From: DATJGR01 sp963735085
GTDB lineage: Bacteria > Pseudomonadota > Gammaproteobacteria > Pseudomonadales > Azotimanducaceae
Length of the DNA stretch: 64,000 nucleotides
NCBI GenBank assembly: GCA_963735085.1
Contig: CAVTJP010000005.1
Span: forward strand, 2,542,001-2,606,000
Direction of reading: 5' to 3'
The position numbers were made by a program, and so were the translations under genes. Under the pieces are notes generated by a model that saw nothing but the letters and a program-made list of their open reading frames with translations, was not told the DNA's origin and searched no databases. Below, piece after piece: positions 36,995-45,511 of this stretch; positions within the stretch are counted from its first letter, which is position 1, and each line of letters starts with the position of its first letter.

Positions 36995-38005
36995 ATGGGG
37001 CATTCACTGCGGTTTGGCGTTGCGTACGATTTTCGCAACCCACCGGATTCGGGTCTCGACAATCCGTCGTTGTATGCGGCGATTCTCGATCAGGTCACAT
37101 GGCTCGATGGTCTCGGTCTCGATCTCGCGTGGTTCACCGAGCATCACTTCGTCGATGACGGCTACCTGCCGTCGTGGGTGCCGATTGCCGGCGCCATGGC
37201 GGCGCGTACGAAACGAATCCGTTTCAACACAGACATCTGCCTGTTGCCGTTCAATCATCCTATTCGCCTCGCGGAGGATCTCGCGGTGCTCGACAACCTG
37301 TCCAACGGCCGCGTCGAGATCGGTTGCGGCATGGGTTACGCGCCGCACGAATTTCGCGGCTTCGGCCTGCCGGTGTCACGACGGGTATCGCTGACCAACG
37401 AGGGCGTCGAGGTGCTGAAGCGCTGCTTCGCCGGCGAGCGGTTCAGCTTTCACGGTAAGCGATATCACTTCGACGATGTGCGCATCGCACCCAACTACGT
37501 CCAGGTCGGCGGGCCGCCCCTGTGGCTTGCCGCGATGTCACGCGGTAGCGCCGAACGCGCGGCGGGTCATCGCACTCACTTCCTGCCGCAAGGCGCGCGC
37601 GACCAGGTGCTGGATCCGTGGCGCGAATCGTTGCGGGCGGCAGGCGACGATGCATCGCGATATCGCGTGGGCATCATCCGCGGCTGTCTGGTGACCGACG
37701 AAAAAGAACGCGATTGGCCAAGCGTGCGCGAAGCGGAACGCTACCGGATGCGCTTGTACAGCCGTTTCTTTGCGGAGGCGAAACAGAGCGGACTCGGTGG
37801 CGGTGAGGCGCCGATCCCGCAGTCGTGGATTGTCGGTGACGTAGACCACTGCGTGGCCGAACTGGTGGATTTCATCAAGACATTTGGCATTACCGACATC
37901 GTGACGTGGGGTGTGCCACCGGGTATTGCGCCGCAGGACATGACGGAGAGCCTCGCGGCGTTTGCGACGCGGGTGGTGCCGCGGGTACGTGCGGCGCTGG
38001 CGTGA
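36995..38005 (+). CDS. LLM-class flavin-dependent oxidoreductase
   Basis: 336 aa from ATG 36995 with GGAGGGG six bases upstream. It is a bacterial luciferase-like TIM barrel: DGLGLDLAWFTEHHFVDDGY near the N-terminus, RIRFNTDICLLPFNHPIRLAEDLAVLDNLSNGRVEIGCGMGY in separate strands, and SHELL-like RYRVGIIRGCLV later. Such enzymes use FMNH2 (or F420) to oxidise alkanes, sulfonates, aldehydes or ketones, with a separate flavin reductase that is absent here. Two small genes follow within 14 bp and by overlap, so a three-gene operon is likely. Confidence 0.88.
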   Translation: MGHSLRFGVAYDFRNPPDSGLDNPSLYAAILDQVTWLDGLGLDLAWFTEHHFVDDGYLPSWVPIAGAMAARTKRIRFNTDICLLPFNHPIRLAEDLAVLDNLSNGRVEIGCGMGYAPHEFRGFGLPVSRRVSLTNEGVEVLKRCFAGERFSFHGKRYHFDDVRIAPNYVQVGGPPLWLAAMSRGSAERAAGHRTHFLPQGARDQVLDPWRESLRAAGDDASRYRVGIIRGCLVTDEKERDWPSVREAERYRMRLYSRFFAEAKQSGLGGGEAPIPQSWIVGDVDHCVAELVDFIKTFGITDIVTWGVPPGIAPQDMTESLAAFATRVVPRVRAALA

Positions 38006-38018
38006 CAGCGGATTCGAC

Positions 38019-38456
38019 GTGCGATATCGACTCCGCCCGGTTACCGAACAGGATAAGGAGTGGCTGTATGCGCTCAAGATCGACGCATACCGCGACGTGG
38101 TGGAACGCCAGTTCGGTTGGTGGGACGAGGATTTGCAGCGTCGTATGTTCGAAGACGCCTGGCAGCCGGCGGCTGCACGCGTGATCGTGGTGAGCGAGCG
38201 AGATGTGGGTCTGCTCGAGCTGGCGAATCGCGAAGGGACACTTTGGATCGCGAACATTCAACTGAGCAGCACGGCGCGCGGTCAGGGGCTTGGTTCTCGA
38301 ATCATTCAGGATCTCATGGGTGACGCCCGCGCCGACGGAAAGCCACTTCGGCTGCGGGTGCTTCACCGGAACGATCGCGCCAGGCGTCTGTATCAGCGTT
38401 TGGGCTTCGTCCAAATCGGTGAAACCGACACGCACTACGAGATGCAGGTGGTATGA
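38019..38456 (+). CDS. GNAT family N-acetyltransferase
   Basis: 145 aa from GTG 38019, where the fold begins (YRLRPVTEQDKEWLYALK). Acetyl-CoA motif A is ANIQLSSTARGQGLGSRIIQDLM (the ARGQGLG pyrophosphate loop), and motif B is RRLYQRLGFVQIGETDTHYEM. The acceptor is unknown. It starts 14 bp after the flavin monooxygenase and overlaps the next gene by ATGA, so it belongs to that transcript. Confidence 0.88.
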   Translation: MRYRLRPVTEQDKEWLYALKIDAYRDVVERQFGWWDEDLQRRMFEDAWQPAAARVIVVSERDVGLLELANREGTLWIANIQLSSTARGQGLGSRIIQDLMGDARADGKPLRLRVLHRNDRARRLYQRLGFVQIGETDTHYEMQVV

Positions 38457-38881
38457 CGCCTCGCATTACTGTGATCACTCTCGGCGTCGACGATCTGGAG
38501 CGAGCCGTTCGCTTCTACCGTGACGGGCTGGGTCTGACGACAGAAGGCATCGTCGGTACGGAGTTCGAACACGGCGCCGTTGCGTTTTTCGACTTGCAGC
38601 CTGGCTTGAGAATGGCGCTCTGGCCGCGCGAAAGCATTGCGCATGATACGGTTCTTCATCGGTCGGAGCCGAGCCCCACTGAATTCACCCTCGGACACAA
38701 CGTCGCCTCAGCAGCGGAGGTCGATGCAGTCATGCGGCAAGCGCAAGCTGCGGGTGCCGTGGTGGTCAAATCCGCGCGGGAAACATTCTGGGGCGGCTAT
38801 TCGGGGTACTTCCAAGACCCGGATAAGCATCTTTGGGAGATTGTCTGGAACCCGCAGTTGATGCCGCAGGAAGCGCCATGA
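38453..38881 (+). CDS. VOC family protein
   Basis: 142 aa, overlapping the acetyltransferase gene by 4 nt. The two beta-alpha-beta-beta-beta units are visible: RITVITLGVDDLERAVRFYRDGLGL and, in the second, FWGGYSGYFQDPDKHLWEIVWNP. The His near the start and Glu in LWEIVW are the usual metal ligands for glyoxalase-like enzymes. This subgroup is often annotated as glyoxalase or lactoylglutathione lyase; the true reaction is unknown. Confidence 0.87.
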   Translation: MTPRITVITLGVDDLERAVRFYRDGLGLTTEGIVGTEFEHGAVAFFDLQPGLRMALWPRESIAHDTVLHRSEPSPTEFTLGHNVASAAEVDAVMRQAQAAGAVVVKSARETFWGGYSGYFQDPDKHLWEIVWNPQLMPQEAP

Positions 38882-38942
38882 TTTTCCCGCGGCGAAGAAG
38901 CCGCCAGCGCTGGATGGAGCCTGGCCTGGAGGAGTGCAACAC

Positions 38943-40310
38943 ATGACCCGGAAAATCCGCTTCGGTTGGTTGCTCGCGTCGGGTGCATCTGGACTTGCGG
39001 CCTGCGGCGGAGGTGGCGGATCTTCCGGCGCGACTGCACTGCCACCGACTAACCCGCCGGCCCCGACGCTGACGGCCATCGCACTATCTCCGCTCACGGT
39101 ATCGTTGGGATCGGGTGGCACCGTCCAATTGACGGTCACGGCTCGCTATAGCGACGGTACTGCTGCGATCCTGGCGCCGGTTTCGGGCGAAGTCTTTCAA
39201 TCGTCCAACACGGATGCGGTGACGGTAAGCGTGGACGCAGTAGCGACCGTCGCTGCAAATGCGCGCACCGGTTCCACGGCGACGGTTACGGCCACCGACA
39301 CGACGTCGGGCCTGGTCACATCGCCCGGCAATTCAACGCTCGTGACGGTCGCGACCAGCGGTGTTGGGCCGCCCACACCGAGTAGTGGCGACGCAGCGCA
39401 AGCCACCGCGCGAAACAATACCGATTGCATCGCATCGCAGCCGTTCTATTGGGAGGTTGGTGATGCGAGCAGCGCTCTGGCCATTGGTAGTTCCACCGAT
39501 GTCGGCGACAGCCCCGTGACCGCGACAACAACGCTCCCGATTGCCTCGGCGTCTAAATGGATCTACGGCATGTACGTCGTACAGCAGCGTGGGGGTGCCG
39601 CTAATCTGACGGCGGCCGATATCGAGTTCCTGACACTTACGAGTGGCTACACGTACATGAACACTGGTGATAGCTGCACGCCGCCCACCAGCGGCGCAAA
39701 CAGCATCAACCACTGTTTGACGTTGGCGTCGATGACCGCCGGAGCGTTCTTCGACAGTCGGGACCCGAGCACCGTTGGTGTATTCGCATACGGGCCGGGC
39801 CACGATGAGAATCATGCCGGTCAGTTTCAGCCGGAAATCAATGCGCTGGACGCCGCGGACTTGGGGAACGCAATCGCCGCAGGATTGGGCGTGAGCGGGG
39901 TCACCCTCCGTTACCAGCAACCATTGTTGGCCGGTGGGGTTTACGCCAGCGCAAGCGATTACACGTCGATACTTCGCGCAGTTTTGGGCGGACAACTGCA
40001 TATGCTCGATGCGCTTGGCACTCACGCAGTTTGTGCCTGGACAGGTTCGGGTTGCGACGCGGCCAACAGTCCCCAACTCGGCGAGCATTGGCATTATTCG
40101 ATCGGACATTGGATCGAAGACGATTCCAGTCACGGTGACGACGGTGCATTCAGCAGTCCCGGCGCCTTCGGCTTCTATCCGTGGATCGAGTCCGACAAAA
40201 AGTATTACGGAGTCGTCTCGCGAGCCGTCGTAGACGGCTTCGCGTCGGCAGAGTCGGCAGCGTGCGGCCGCGCGCTACGCACGGCCTGGAAGACCGGCGT
40301 GCAGCAATGA
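38943..40310 (+). CDS. Lipoprotein with Ig-like domain and beta-lactamase-like serine hydrolase domain
   Basis: 455 aa from ATG 38943. Lipobox GLAAC (Cys about 20) is followed by a Gly/Ser/Pro linker, then a BIG2-like domain (LTAIALSPLTVSLGSGGTVQL) and a large domain with an SxxK-type motif, Ser202-ASK205 in LPIASASKWIYG. The rest (YGPGHDENHAGQFQPEIN; SSPGAFGFYPWIESDKKYYG) matches penicillin-binding/beta-lactamase-like hydrolases. It is probably an outer-membrane-anchored hydrolase; substrate unknown. No gene overlaps it and its neighbours are small. Confidence 0.78.
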   Translation: MTRKIRFGWLLASGASGLAACGGGGGSSGATALPPTNPPAPTLTAIALSPLTVSLGSGGTVQLTVTARYSDGTAAILAPVSGEVFQSSNTDAVTVSVDAVATVAANARTGSTATVTATDTTSGLVTSPGNSTLVTVATSGVGPPTPSSGDAAQATARNNTDCIASQPFYWEVGDASSALAIGSSTDVGDSPVTATTTLPIASASKWIYGMYVVQQRGGAANLTAADIEFLTLTSGYTYMNTGDSCTPPTSGANSINHCLTLASMTAGAFFDSRDPSTVGVFAYGPGHDENHAGQFQPEINALDAADLGNAIAAGLGVSGVTLRYQQPLLAGGVYASASDYTSILRAVLGGQLHMLDALGTHAVCAWTGSGCDAANSPQLGEHWHYSIGHWIEDDSSHGDDGAFSSPGAFGFYPWIESDKKYYGVVSRAVVDGFASAESAACGRALRTAWKTGVQQ

Positions 40311-40338
40311 CTGATATGGCTGGCAGCAAGATCATCAA

Positions 40339-40770
40339 ATGAAGAAATTCGCCAGTGCCGTTGCAATCGTAGTTGCGATCTATTTTGGTCAGGGCCAGAT
40401 CGCGCGCGTCTCGAGTTTCGTCGACGGCGCTACGTCCAATAGCAGCCTCATCTCTGCGGCATACCAGGCGCATCGCAGCGGCGTACGCGTGACTGGCGAG
40501 GGTCGGGTGGTGAAGGTTCTGCCGGACGATCGCGACGGCAGTCGCCATCAACGATTCATTCTGGACATCGGATCGGGCGAGACGCTGCTCGTTGCGCACA
40601 ACATCGATCTGGCGCCGCGCATCGAATCGCTGGCGCGGGGCGACAACGTTGCGTTCAGCGGTGTATACGAATGGAATGCACGCGGCGGCGTCGTGCATTG
40701 GACGCATCGTGATCCGGGCGGGCGGCATGATACGGGCTGGTTGAAATACGCAGGTCACACCTATCAGTGA
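40339..40770 (+). CDS. DUF3465 family exported protein
   Basis: 143 aa. A short hydrophobic N-terminus (KKFASAVAIVVAIYFGQG) acts as signal or anchor. The body matches DUF3465, a family built on an OB-like beta-barrel: GVRVTGEGRVVKVLPDDRDGSRHQRFILDI, then GDNVAFSGVYEWNARGGVVHWTHRDP and a terminal HDTGWLKYAGHTYQ. The cellular role is unknown. It is 28 bp downstream of the lipoprotein gene and likely shares a transcript. Confidence 0.85.
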   Translation: MKKFASAVAIVVAIYFGQGQIARVSSFVDGATSNSSLISAAYQAHRSGVRVTGEGRVVKVLPDDRDGSRHQRFILDIGSGETLLVAHNIDLAPRIESLARGDNVAFSGVYEWNARGGVVHWTHRDPGGRHDTGWLKYAGHTYQ

Positions 40771-40814
40771 AAGCGCCGCAATAACAAGCGTCAATGAATG
40801 AGCATCAATAGACA

Positions 40815-41618
40815 GTGGTCACGCATCCAACCGATGAACAACTGAGCCGCACGCTCGAACGAGTCGCGGTGGATTATCTGCTGCAGCGTTACTCCGGGCC
40901 TGGTAATCCAATGGGCACGCAGGTACTGCGCATCGGCAGCACAATTGCTACGAAGGTGCCGTTCCTCAAACAGAACGAGTTGATGAACAGTGTGCATCAT
41001 CTGGATGACGCGCGAGTGCTGGCGAGGATTCTGGCGTTCTACGCCGAAACTGAACAACCTTGTTGGGTGGTGGTACCGCCATACGCTCCGGTCGCGATCA
41101 CCGATGCATTGATCGCGGCAGGATTCCGTGTCGAACGCAATGCATCGTCTTTGGTCGCGCAGGACGTGCAAAATCCCGGCCTGAGCGCTGCTGACGTGCG
41201 TCCGATCGATCGTGGAGAACTCGACGTGTTTCTCGATACGATCAATCTCGGCTTTGGTCAAGACGCCGCACTACTGGCGGGTCTGCGCCGCAACCAGAGC
41301 TTCTGGTGCGACGTGCCGAACTGGTACCTGTTCCTGGCGCGCGTCGACGGCGTACCGACGGGTGCCGCGGTGCTGTCGATCCACGGCGACGTCGGCTACC
41401 TGGCCGCCGGGTCGGTGTTACCCGAGTTCCGCGGTTGCGGGCTGCAAGCTGCGTTGATCGCCGCGCGGATCCAGTGCGCAGTAGCGCAACGCTGTGCGAT
41501 CGTTAGCAGTGGCGCGGAGTGGGCTTCACAGAGCCAGCGCAACTTGCAGCGTGCCGGCCTCGCGATCGCGCACGTGAAGACGATCTGGACGAATCGCCGT
41601 GCCTTTACTACGAGTTGA
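40815..41618 (+). CDS. GNAT-like acetyltransferase
   Basis: 267 aa with GTG start at 40815; no better start is visible. The N-terminal half is a degenerate GNAT-like region (HHLDDARVLARILAFYAETEQPCWVVV), and the C-terminal half has a clearer acetyl-CoA motif: AAVLSIHGDVGYLAAGSVLPEFRGCGLQAALIAARI and ASQSQRNLQRAGL. It is thus a tandem-GNAT type protein. The acceptor is unknown. It lies at the 3' end of a run of plus-strand genes and converges with the DUF1015 gene. Confidence 0.75.
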   Translation: MVTHPTDEQLSRTLERVAVDYLLQRYSGPGNPMGTQVLRIGSTIATKVPFLKQNELMNSVHHLDDARVLARILAFYAETEQPCWVVVPPYAPVAITDALIAAGFRVERNASSLVAQDVQNPGLSAADVRPIDRGELDVFLDTINLGFGQDAALLAGLRRNQSFWCDVPNWYLFLARVDGVPTGAAVLSIHGDVGYLAAGSVLPEFRGCGLQAALIAARIQCAVAQRCAIVSSGAEWASQSQRNLQRAGLAIAHVKTIWTNRRAFTTS

Positions 41619-41669
41619 TCGAGCAATCGCTGCTGGGCCCGCCGCCCAAGCGAATCCTCGAGGCGGACG

Positions 41670-42911
41670 CTACGCGTCGAGGACGTGGCTGAGCAGCCCG
41701 TCCGCCAGCTTCGGTTCGAACCAGGTCGACTTCGGCGGCATCAACCGGTGCGCATCCGCGACGGCCATCAGTTGTTCCATGCGGGTCGGGTGCATCGCAA
41801 ATGCGGCCGCAGCAGCGCCGTTGTTCACGCGCTGTTCCAGTTCGGTGAGCCCGCGGACGCCACCAACGAAATCAATTCGTGGATCGGTGCGCGGATCGCC
41901 GATGCCCAGAATCGGCGCGAGCAACTTCTCCTGCAGCAGGCTGACGTCAAGGCTGGCGACGGCATCCATACGAGGTACGAGCGCTTCGTGGATGCGCAAG
42001 CGATACCACCGCTGCTGCAGATACATACCAAACGTCTCCGGTTCGCCCGGTGCGAATGGGCCATCGCTTGGTTCCACTTCGAACGACTCGCGAATGCGCG
42101 TGAGCAGATCGGTAGTCGACAGACCGGCCGTATCGCGTACCGTGCGGTTGTAGTCGAGAATTCGCATTTCGTCGTGCGGAAACGCAACGACCAGGAACGA
42201 TTGACTCGGGTCGTCGGATGTCGCGCCTGCGGCGCGCCGCTCAGCGGCGACGCGTGCGGCTGCGGCGGCGCGGTGATGGCCGTCGGCGATATACAGCGCA
42301 TCGAGGCTGTTCAGCGCAGTCGCGAGTTGCGCGACAGCGGTTGCATCATCCACGCACCAGACGGAATGTAGAACGTCGTTCGGACCAACCGTTTCCAATG
42401 TTGGTGCAACGGCCGCGAATTGGCCTACCAGTTTGTGCAACGCATCGTTGGCGCGATAGGCGCACAGCACTGGGCCGGTTTGCGCGTTCAACGTCGCAAT
42501 GTTGCGGACGCGATCGTTCTCTTTGTCGGGGCGCGTGAGTTCGTGTTTGCGGACGCGGTTCGCCTCGTACGCGGCAACCGATGCAGCGCCCGCGACGCCG
42601 GTCTGCACGTGGCCGTCCATGGTCATTCGATAGATGTAGAAGGCCGGCTTTGATTCGCGCACGAGCACATTGGTTTCGCGCAGCCGCGCCAGATTCGCTG
42701 CGCCCCTCGCATACGCTGCGTCGGAGTAGGGCGAACTGCCGTCCGGCAAATCGATTTCGGGACGCGAGATGTGCAGGAAGCTTGCCGCACGATGGCGTGC
42801 GAGTTGGCGCGCTTCGTCTGTGCTGACGACGTCGTACGGCGGTGCGATCACGTCCGCCGCGACTTCGGGTCGCGGCCTGAGTGCCGCGAAGGGTCGAATG
42901 AAGTTTTCCAT
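41670..42911 (-). CDS. DUF1015 family protein
   Basis: 413 aa from ATG 42911. The start ENFIRPFAALRPRPEVAADVIAPPYDVV is the characteristic DUF1015 opening; VRKHELTRPDKENDRVRNI and LYIADGHHRAAAAARVA follow and contain the conserved His/Asp residues. The family is widespread in bacteria and archaea, with no assigned biochemical function that I can name with confidence; some genomes place it near serine metabolism genes. Here its neighbours give no clue. Confidence 0.87.
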   Translation of the reverse strand: MENFIRPFAALRPRPEVAADVIAPPYDVVSTDEARQLARHRAASFLHISRPEIDLPDGSSPYSDAAYARGAANLARLRETNVLVRESKPAFYIYRMTMDGHVQTGVAGAASVAAYEANRVRKHELTRPDKENDRVRNIATLNAQTGPVLCAYRANDALHKLVGQFAAVAPTLETVGPNDVLHSVWCVDDATAVAQLATALNSLDALYIADGHHRAAAAARVAAERRAAGATSDDPSQSFLVVAFPHDEMRILDYNRTVRDTAGLSTTDLLTRIRESFEVEPSDGPFAPGEPETFGMYLQQRWYRLRIHEALVPRMDAVASLDVSLLQEKLLAPILGIGDPRTDPRIDFVGGVRGLTELEQRVNNGAAAAAFAMHPTRMEQLMAVADAHRLMPPKSTWFEPKLADGLLSHVLDA

Positions 42912-42990
42912 CGGCGCAACATAGCGTAAATGGCAACCGCACGTACATGTCCCCAAAGATTCCCCGAATGCGGAGGTATTCGGCAACCTG

Positions 42991-43989
42991 TCAGTGGTCT
43001 GTGGCCGTCTCGATCAGTTCACGCGCCAGCAATGCGTATGAATGACGCCGCACTGCGCGGTCGTACGTCCAGGTGTTGATGACCAGTTCGTCGAGTTCGA
43101 ATTCGTCGGCCAGTGCGCGCAGCTTTACGGCCACCTGCGACGCGTCACCTACGAACGCTTTGCGTCGGGAGGCTTCGACGGTGGGTATTTCTTCCGCGGT
43201 AAAGCCTCGCGCCGCGATCACATCGGGCGACTGCAGCGGCCCGAGTGCGCCGCGCAACCGATCGACGCGCCAGCGGTCCCGGCTCAGCGCATGATGTTGC
43301 GCCTGTGCGGCGTCGTCAGCGGCAAGCGCCCAGACACACAGGGTTGCCTGCGGGTCCGGATGGCGCGGACTCGGCCGGTAGTGCGAGCGGTACAGATGCA
43401 ACGCTTCCTCGGTGCCTTCACCGTCGCTGAAGAAATACGCGAACGCGTACGGCAACCCGAAATGCGCCGCCAGCTGTGCGCCGTAATTCGAGCTGCCGAG
43501 GATCCAGATCTCGGGCTGCGCCGGCCCGCGGGGATGCGCCACTACTCCACGATGCAGCATGCCACTCGTCCAGGCGTGCAGATCGCGAACCTGCTCCGGG
43601 AACATTTCAGCTGCCGCGTACGCATTGGGGTTGAGCAGCACGGCGGTCTGCATGTCGGCGCCGGGCGCGCGACCGACGCCGAGATCGATGCGTCCCGGCG
43701 CGAGCGCTTCCAGAACGCGAAACTGCTCGGCCACCTTCAGTGCAGAGTAGTGCGGCAGCATCACGCCCGCGCTGCCCAGACGAATGCGTCGGGTTCGCGC
43801 CGCGATCGCGGCCAGCAGTATTTCGGGCGCAGTGCCAACGATGGTCGGCAGGCTATGGTGTTCGCTAAGCCAGAAACGGTGGTAGCCGAGTGACTCGCAG
43901 TATGGTGCGAGTTCGAGCGTGTCGCGGATCGCCGCGTCTTCCTCCTGATCCGCAACCGCGATCGATTGATCCAGTACCGACAATTTCAT
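42991..43989 (-). CDS. LLM-class flavin-dependent oxidoreductase
   Basis: 332 aa from ATG 43989; a TTG six bases earlier is also possible. The luciferase-like group with the opening KLSVLDQSIAVADQEEDAAI and YHRFWLSEHHSLPTIVGTAPEILLAAIAARTRRIRLGSAGVML in separate strands is recognised. RIDLGVGRAPGADMQTA and QPEIWILGSSNYGAQLA are typical of the FMN-binding alkanal-monooxygenase-like subfamily. It is a different subfamily from the enzyme at 36995. No reductase partner is adjacent. Confidence 0.88.
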   Translation of the reverse strand: MKLSVLDQSIAVADQEEDAAIRDTLELAPYCESLGYHRFWLSEHHSLPTIVGTAPEILLAAIAARTRRIRLGSAGVMLPHYSALKVAEQFRVLEALAPGRIDLGVGRAPGADMQTAVLLNPNAYAAAEMFPEQVRDLHAWTSGMLHRGVVAHPRGPAQPEIWILGSSNYGAQLAAHFGLPYAFAYFFSDGEGTEEALHLYRSHYRPSPRHPDPQATLCVWALAADDAAQAQHHALSRDRWRVDRLRGALGPLQSPDVIAARGFTAEEIPTVEASRRKAFVGDASQVAVKLRALADEFELDELVINTWTYDRAVRRHSYALLARELIETATDH

Positions 43990-44013
43990 CTGCAACCAGC
44001 CTCGTCATGGCAA

Positions 44014-44078
44014 AGGGTCAGAGTGCTTCATTCGACGTCGAGCTGCGACTCTCTGTTTTGCTGAAGCACTCTGACCCT
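44014..44078. repeat. REP-like palindrome, 17-bp perfect arms
   Basis: AGGGTCAGAGTGCTTCA (44014-44030) is repeated as its exact reverse complement at 44062-44078, separated by 31 nt. GGGTCAGAGT/ACTCTGACCC arms are familiar from REP sequences mobilised by RAYT (REP-associated tyrosine) transposases in gammaproteobacteria. No RAYT gene is in the window. It lies between a monooxygenase and dinB. Confidence 0.7.
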
Positions 44079-44140
44079 CCCTCCGCTCAAACGAAGCGCG
44101 CCGCTCGAGTCGGGATGGGGGGACCTGCAATACGGCGGAC

Positions 44141-44200
44141 CGTCGGCGCCAGGGATGGCGCTGACGAGCTCCAGGGACGGGACTTACCGCGTGTCCGAGG
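44141..44200. repeat. Intergenic hairpin element upstream of dinB
   Basis: A perfect GCGCCA-GGGA-TGGCGC hairpin (44146-44161) is followed by a CCAGGGACGGGACTTACCGC stretch. From memory, similar 'GGGATGGCGC...CAGGGACGG' strings recur between genes in xanthomonad-type gammaproteobacteria, so this may be a dispersed repeat or a transcript-end element. It is close to the REP-like palindrome, which is consistent with an intergenic repeat cluster. Confidence 0.35.
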
Positions 44201-44267
44201 CAAGCGAATCCGCCCCTATCACGACCCCACCACCACACTTGCCGGATTGCACGTTACGATCGGCATC

Positions 44268-45491
44268 ATGCACCGCACCTGGCCCCGCATCATCGCACAC
44301 GCCGACATGGATGCGTTCTATGCATCGGTGGAGCAACTCGACGATCCGTCGCTGCGCGGACGGCCGTTGTTGATCGGCCCGAACAGCCAACGCGGCGTCG
44401 TGCTGACGGCGAGCTACGAGGCGCGTCCTTATGGTGTGGCCAGCGCGATGCCGATGGCGCGCGCGCGGCGGTTGTGTCCCGATGCACTGATCGTGGCGCC
44501 GCGGTTCGAACGCTATACGGAGATTTCCGAGCAGGTGATGAACGTGTTCGGCAACTTTTCACCGGATGTCGAAGCGCTGAGTCTCGACGAGGCGTTTCTC
44601 GACATGTCCGGCAGCGAGCACCTGTTCGGGCCACCGATAGCGATCGGCCGCAAATTGAAGGAGGCTGTGCAGAACGCCACGGGACTGGTCGTGTCCGTGG
44701 GTGTGTCGGGCACCAAATACGTAGCGAAAGTGGCGAGCGATTTCGGTAAACCTGACGGATTGATCGTGGTGCCGCCGCATGAGGCGATGCGGTGGCTCGC
44801 ACCGATGCCAGTGTCGCGCTTGTGGGGCGCCGGTGCGAAGACGCAGCAACGCCTGACCACACTCGGATTCAATACGATCGGCGACATTGCCGACGCGCCG
44901 GCCGATTACCTCGATGAGCAACTCGGCGTGATGGGCCGTCGGTTCTATGCACTGGCGCACGGTGAAGACCCACGCGAGGTCGCGCTGTCGCGGCGATCGA
45001 AGAGCATCGGCTCGGATCGCACGCTGGCGCGCGACGTGCATCGCCGCGCAGACATCGAACTGCATCTGCATCATTCGGCCGACGACGTCGGGCGGCGGCT
45101 GCGGCGTCGCGGCTATGTCGCTTCGGGTGTGCGTGTGAAGCTGAAGACCGCCGACTTCAGGTTACTCACGCGTCAACGCAGACTGGCTCGCTCGACAGAT
45201 GTCGCTGCCACGCTGCACGCCACCGCACTGCAACTACTCGACGAGTTCGATGATCCCGGTCCGTTCAGGCTGGTGGGACTCGCAGCCTACGATCTCGTAC
45301 GCGTCGCTGACGAAGCACAGCTCGACATATTCAGCGATGATTCACGTCAGCGGCGTCTCGAAACCACGATCGATTCGCTGACGACTCGATTCGGGCGCGA
45401 CACAGTACGTCGGGCAAGCGGATTGAGAGACGGCGTCGTCAATCGTATTGCGCCCAACCTCGACTTTCTCGACGACGAAGAGGACGCATGA
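44268..45491 (+). CDS. dinB: DNA polymerase IV (Y-family, DinB)
   Basis: 407 aa from ATG 44268; the frame is open further upstream but homology starts here. Catalytic residues lie in HADMDAFYASVE (palm metal Asp) and EALSLDEAFLDMSG (Asp-Glu). Finger region SYEARPYGVASAMPMARARRLCP, helix-hairpin-helix region VSRLWGAGAKTQQRLTTLG and a little-finger domain with KSIGSDRT follow. A beta-clamp-binding-like tail (AQLDIFSDD) is present. It does error-prone translesion synthesis. I see no obvious LexA box in the 278 bp upstream. Confidence 0.95.
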   Translation: MHRTWPRIIAHADMDAFYASVEQLDDPSLRGRPLLIGPNSQRGVVLTASYEARPYGVASAMPMARARRLCPDALIVAPRFERYTEISEQVMNVFGNFSPDVEALSLDEAFLDMSGSEHLFGPPIAIGRKLKEAVQNATGLVVSVGVSGTKYVAKVASDFGKPDGLIVVPPHEAMRWLAPMPVSRLWGAGAKTQQRLTTLGFNTIGDIADAPADYLDEQLGVMGRRFYALAHGEDPREVALSRRSKSIGSDRTLARDVHRRADIELHLHHSADDVGRRLRRRGYVASGVRVKLKTADFRLLTRQRRLARSTDVAATLHATALQLLDEFDDPGPFRLVGLAAYDLVRVADEAQLDIFSDDSRQRRLETTIDSLTTRFGRDTVRRASGLRDGVVNRIAPNLDFLDDEEDA

Positions 45492-45511
45492 ACGGCACCG
45501 CAGACTACCTT

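Noticed and set aside
36853..36996. Minus-strand 47-codon frame whose stop overlaps the rhombosortase TTG start (TTGA)
   Set aside because: The overlap suggests coupling, but the frame has no ribosome-binding site, low protein-like character and its start overlaps the start of the divergent flavin monooxygenase gene. It is kept only as a possibility.
43890..44267. In-frame extension upstream of dinB
   Set aside because: The region contains the REP-like palindrome and intergenic hairpin and shows no similarity to Y-family polymerases; DinB starts at 44268.
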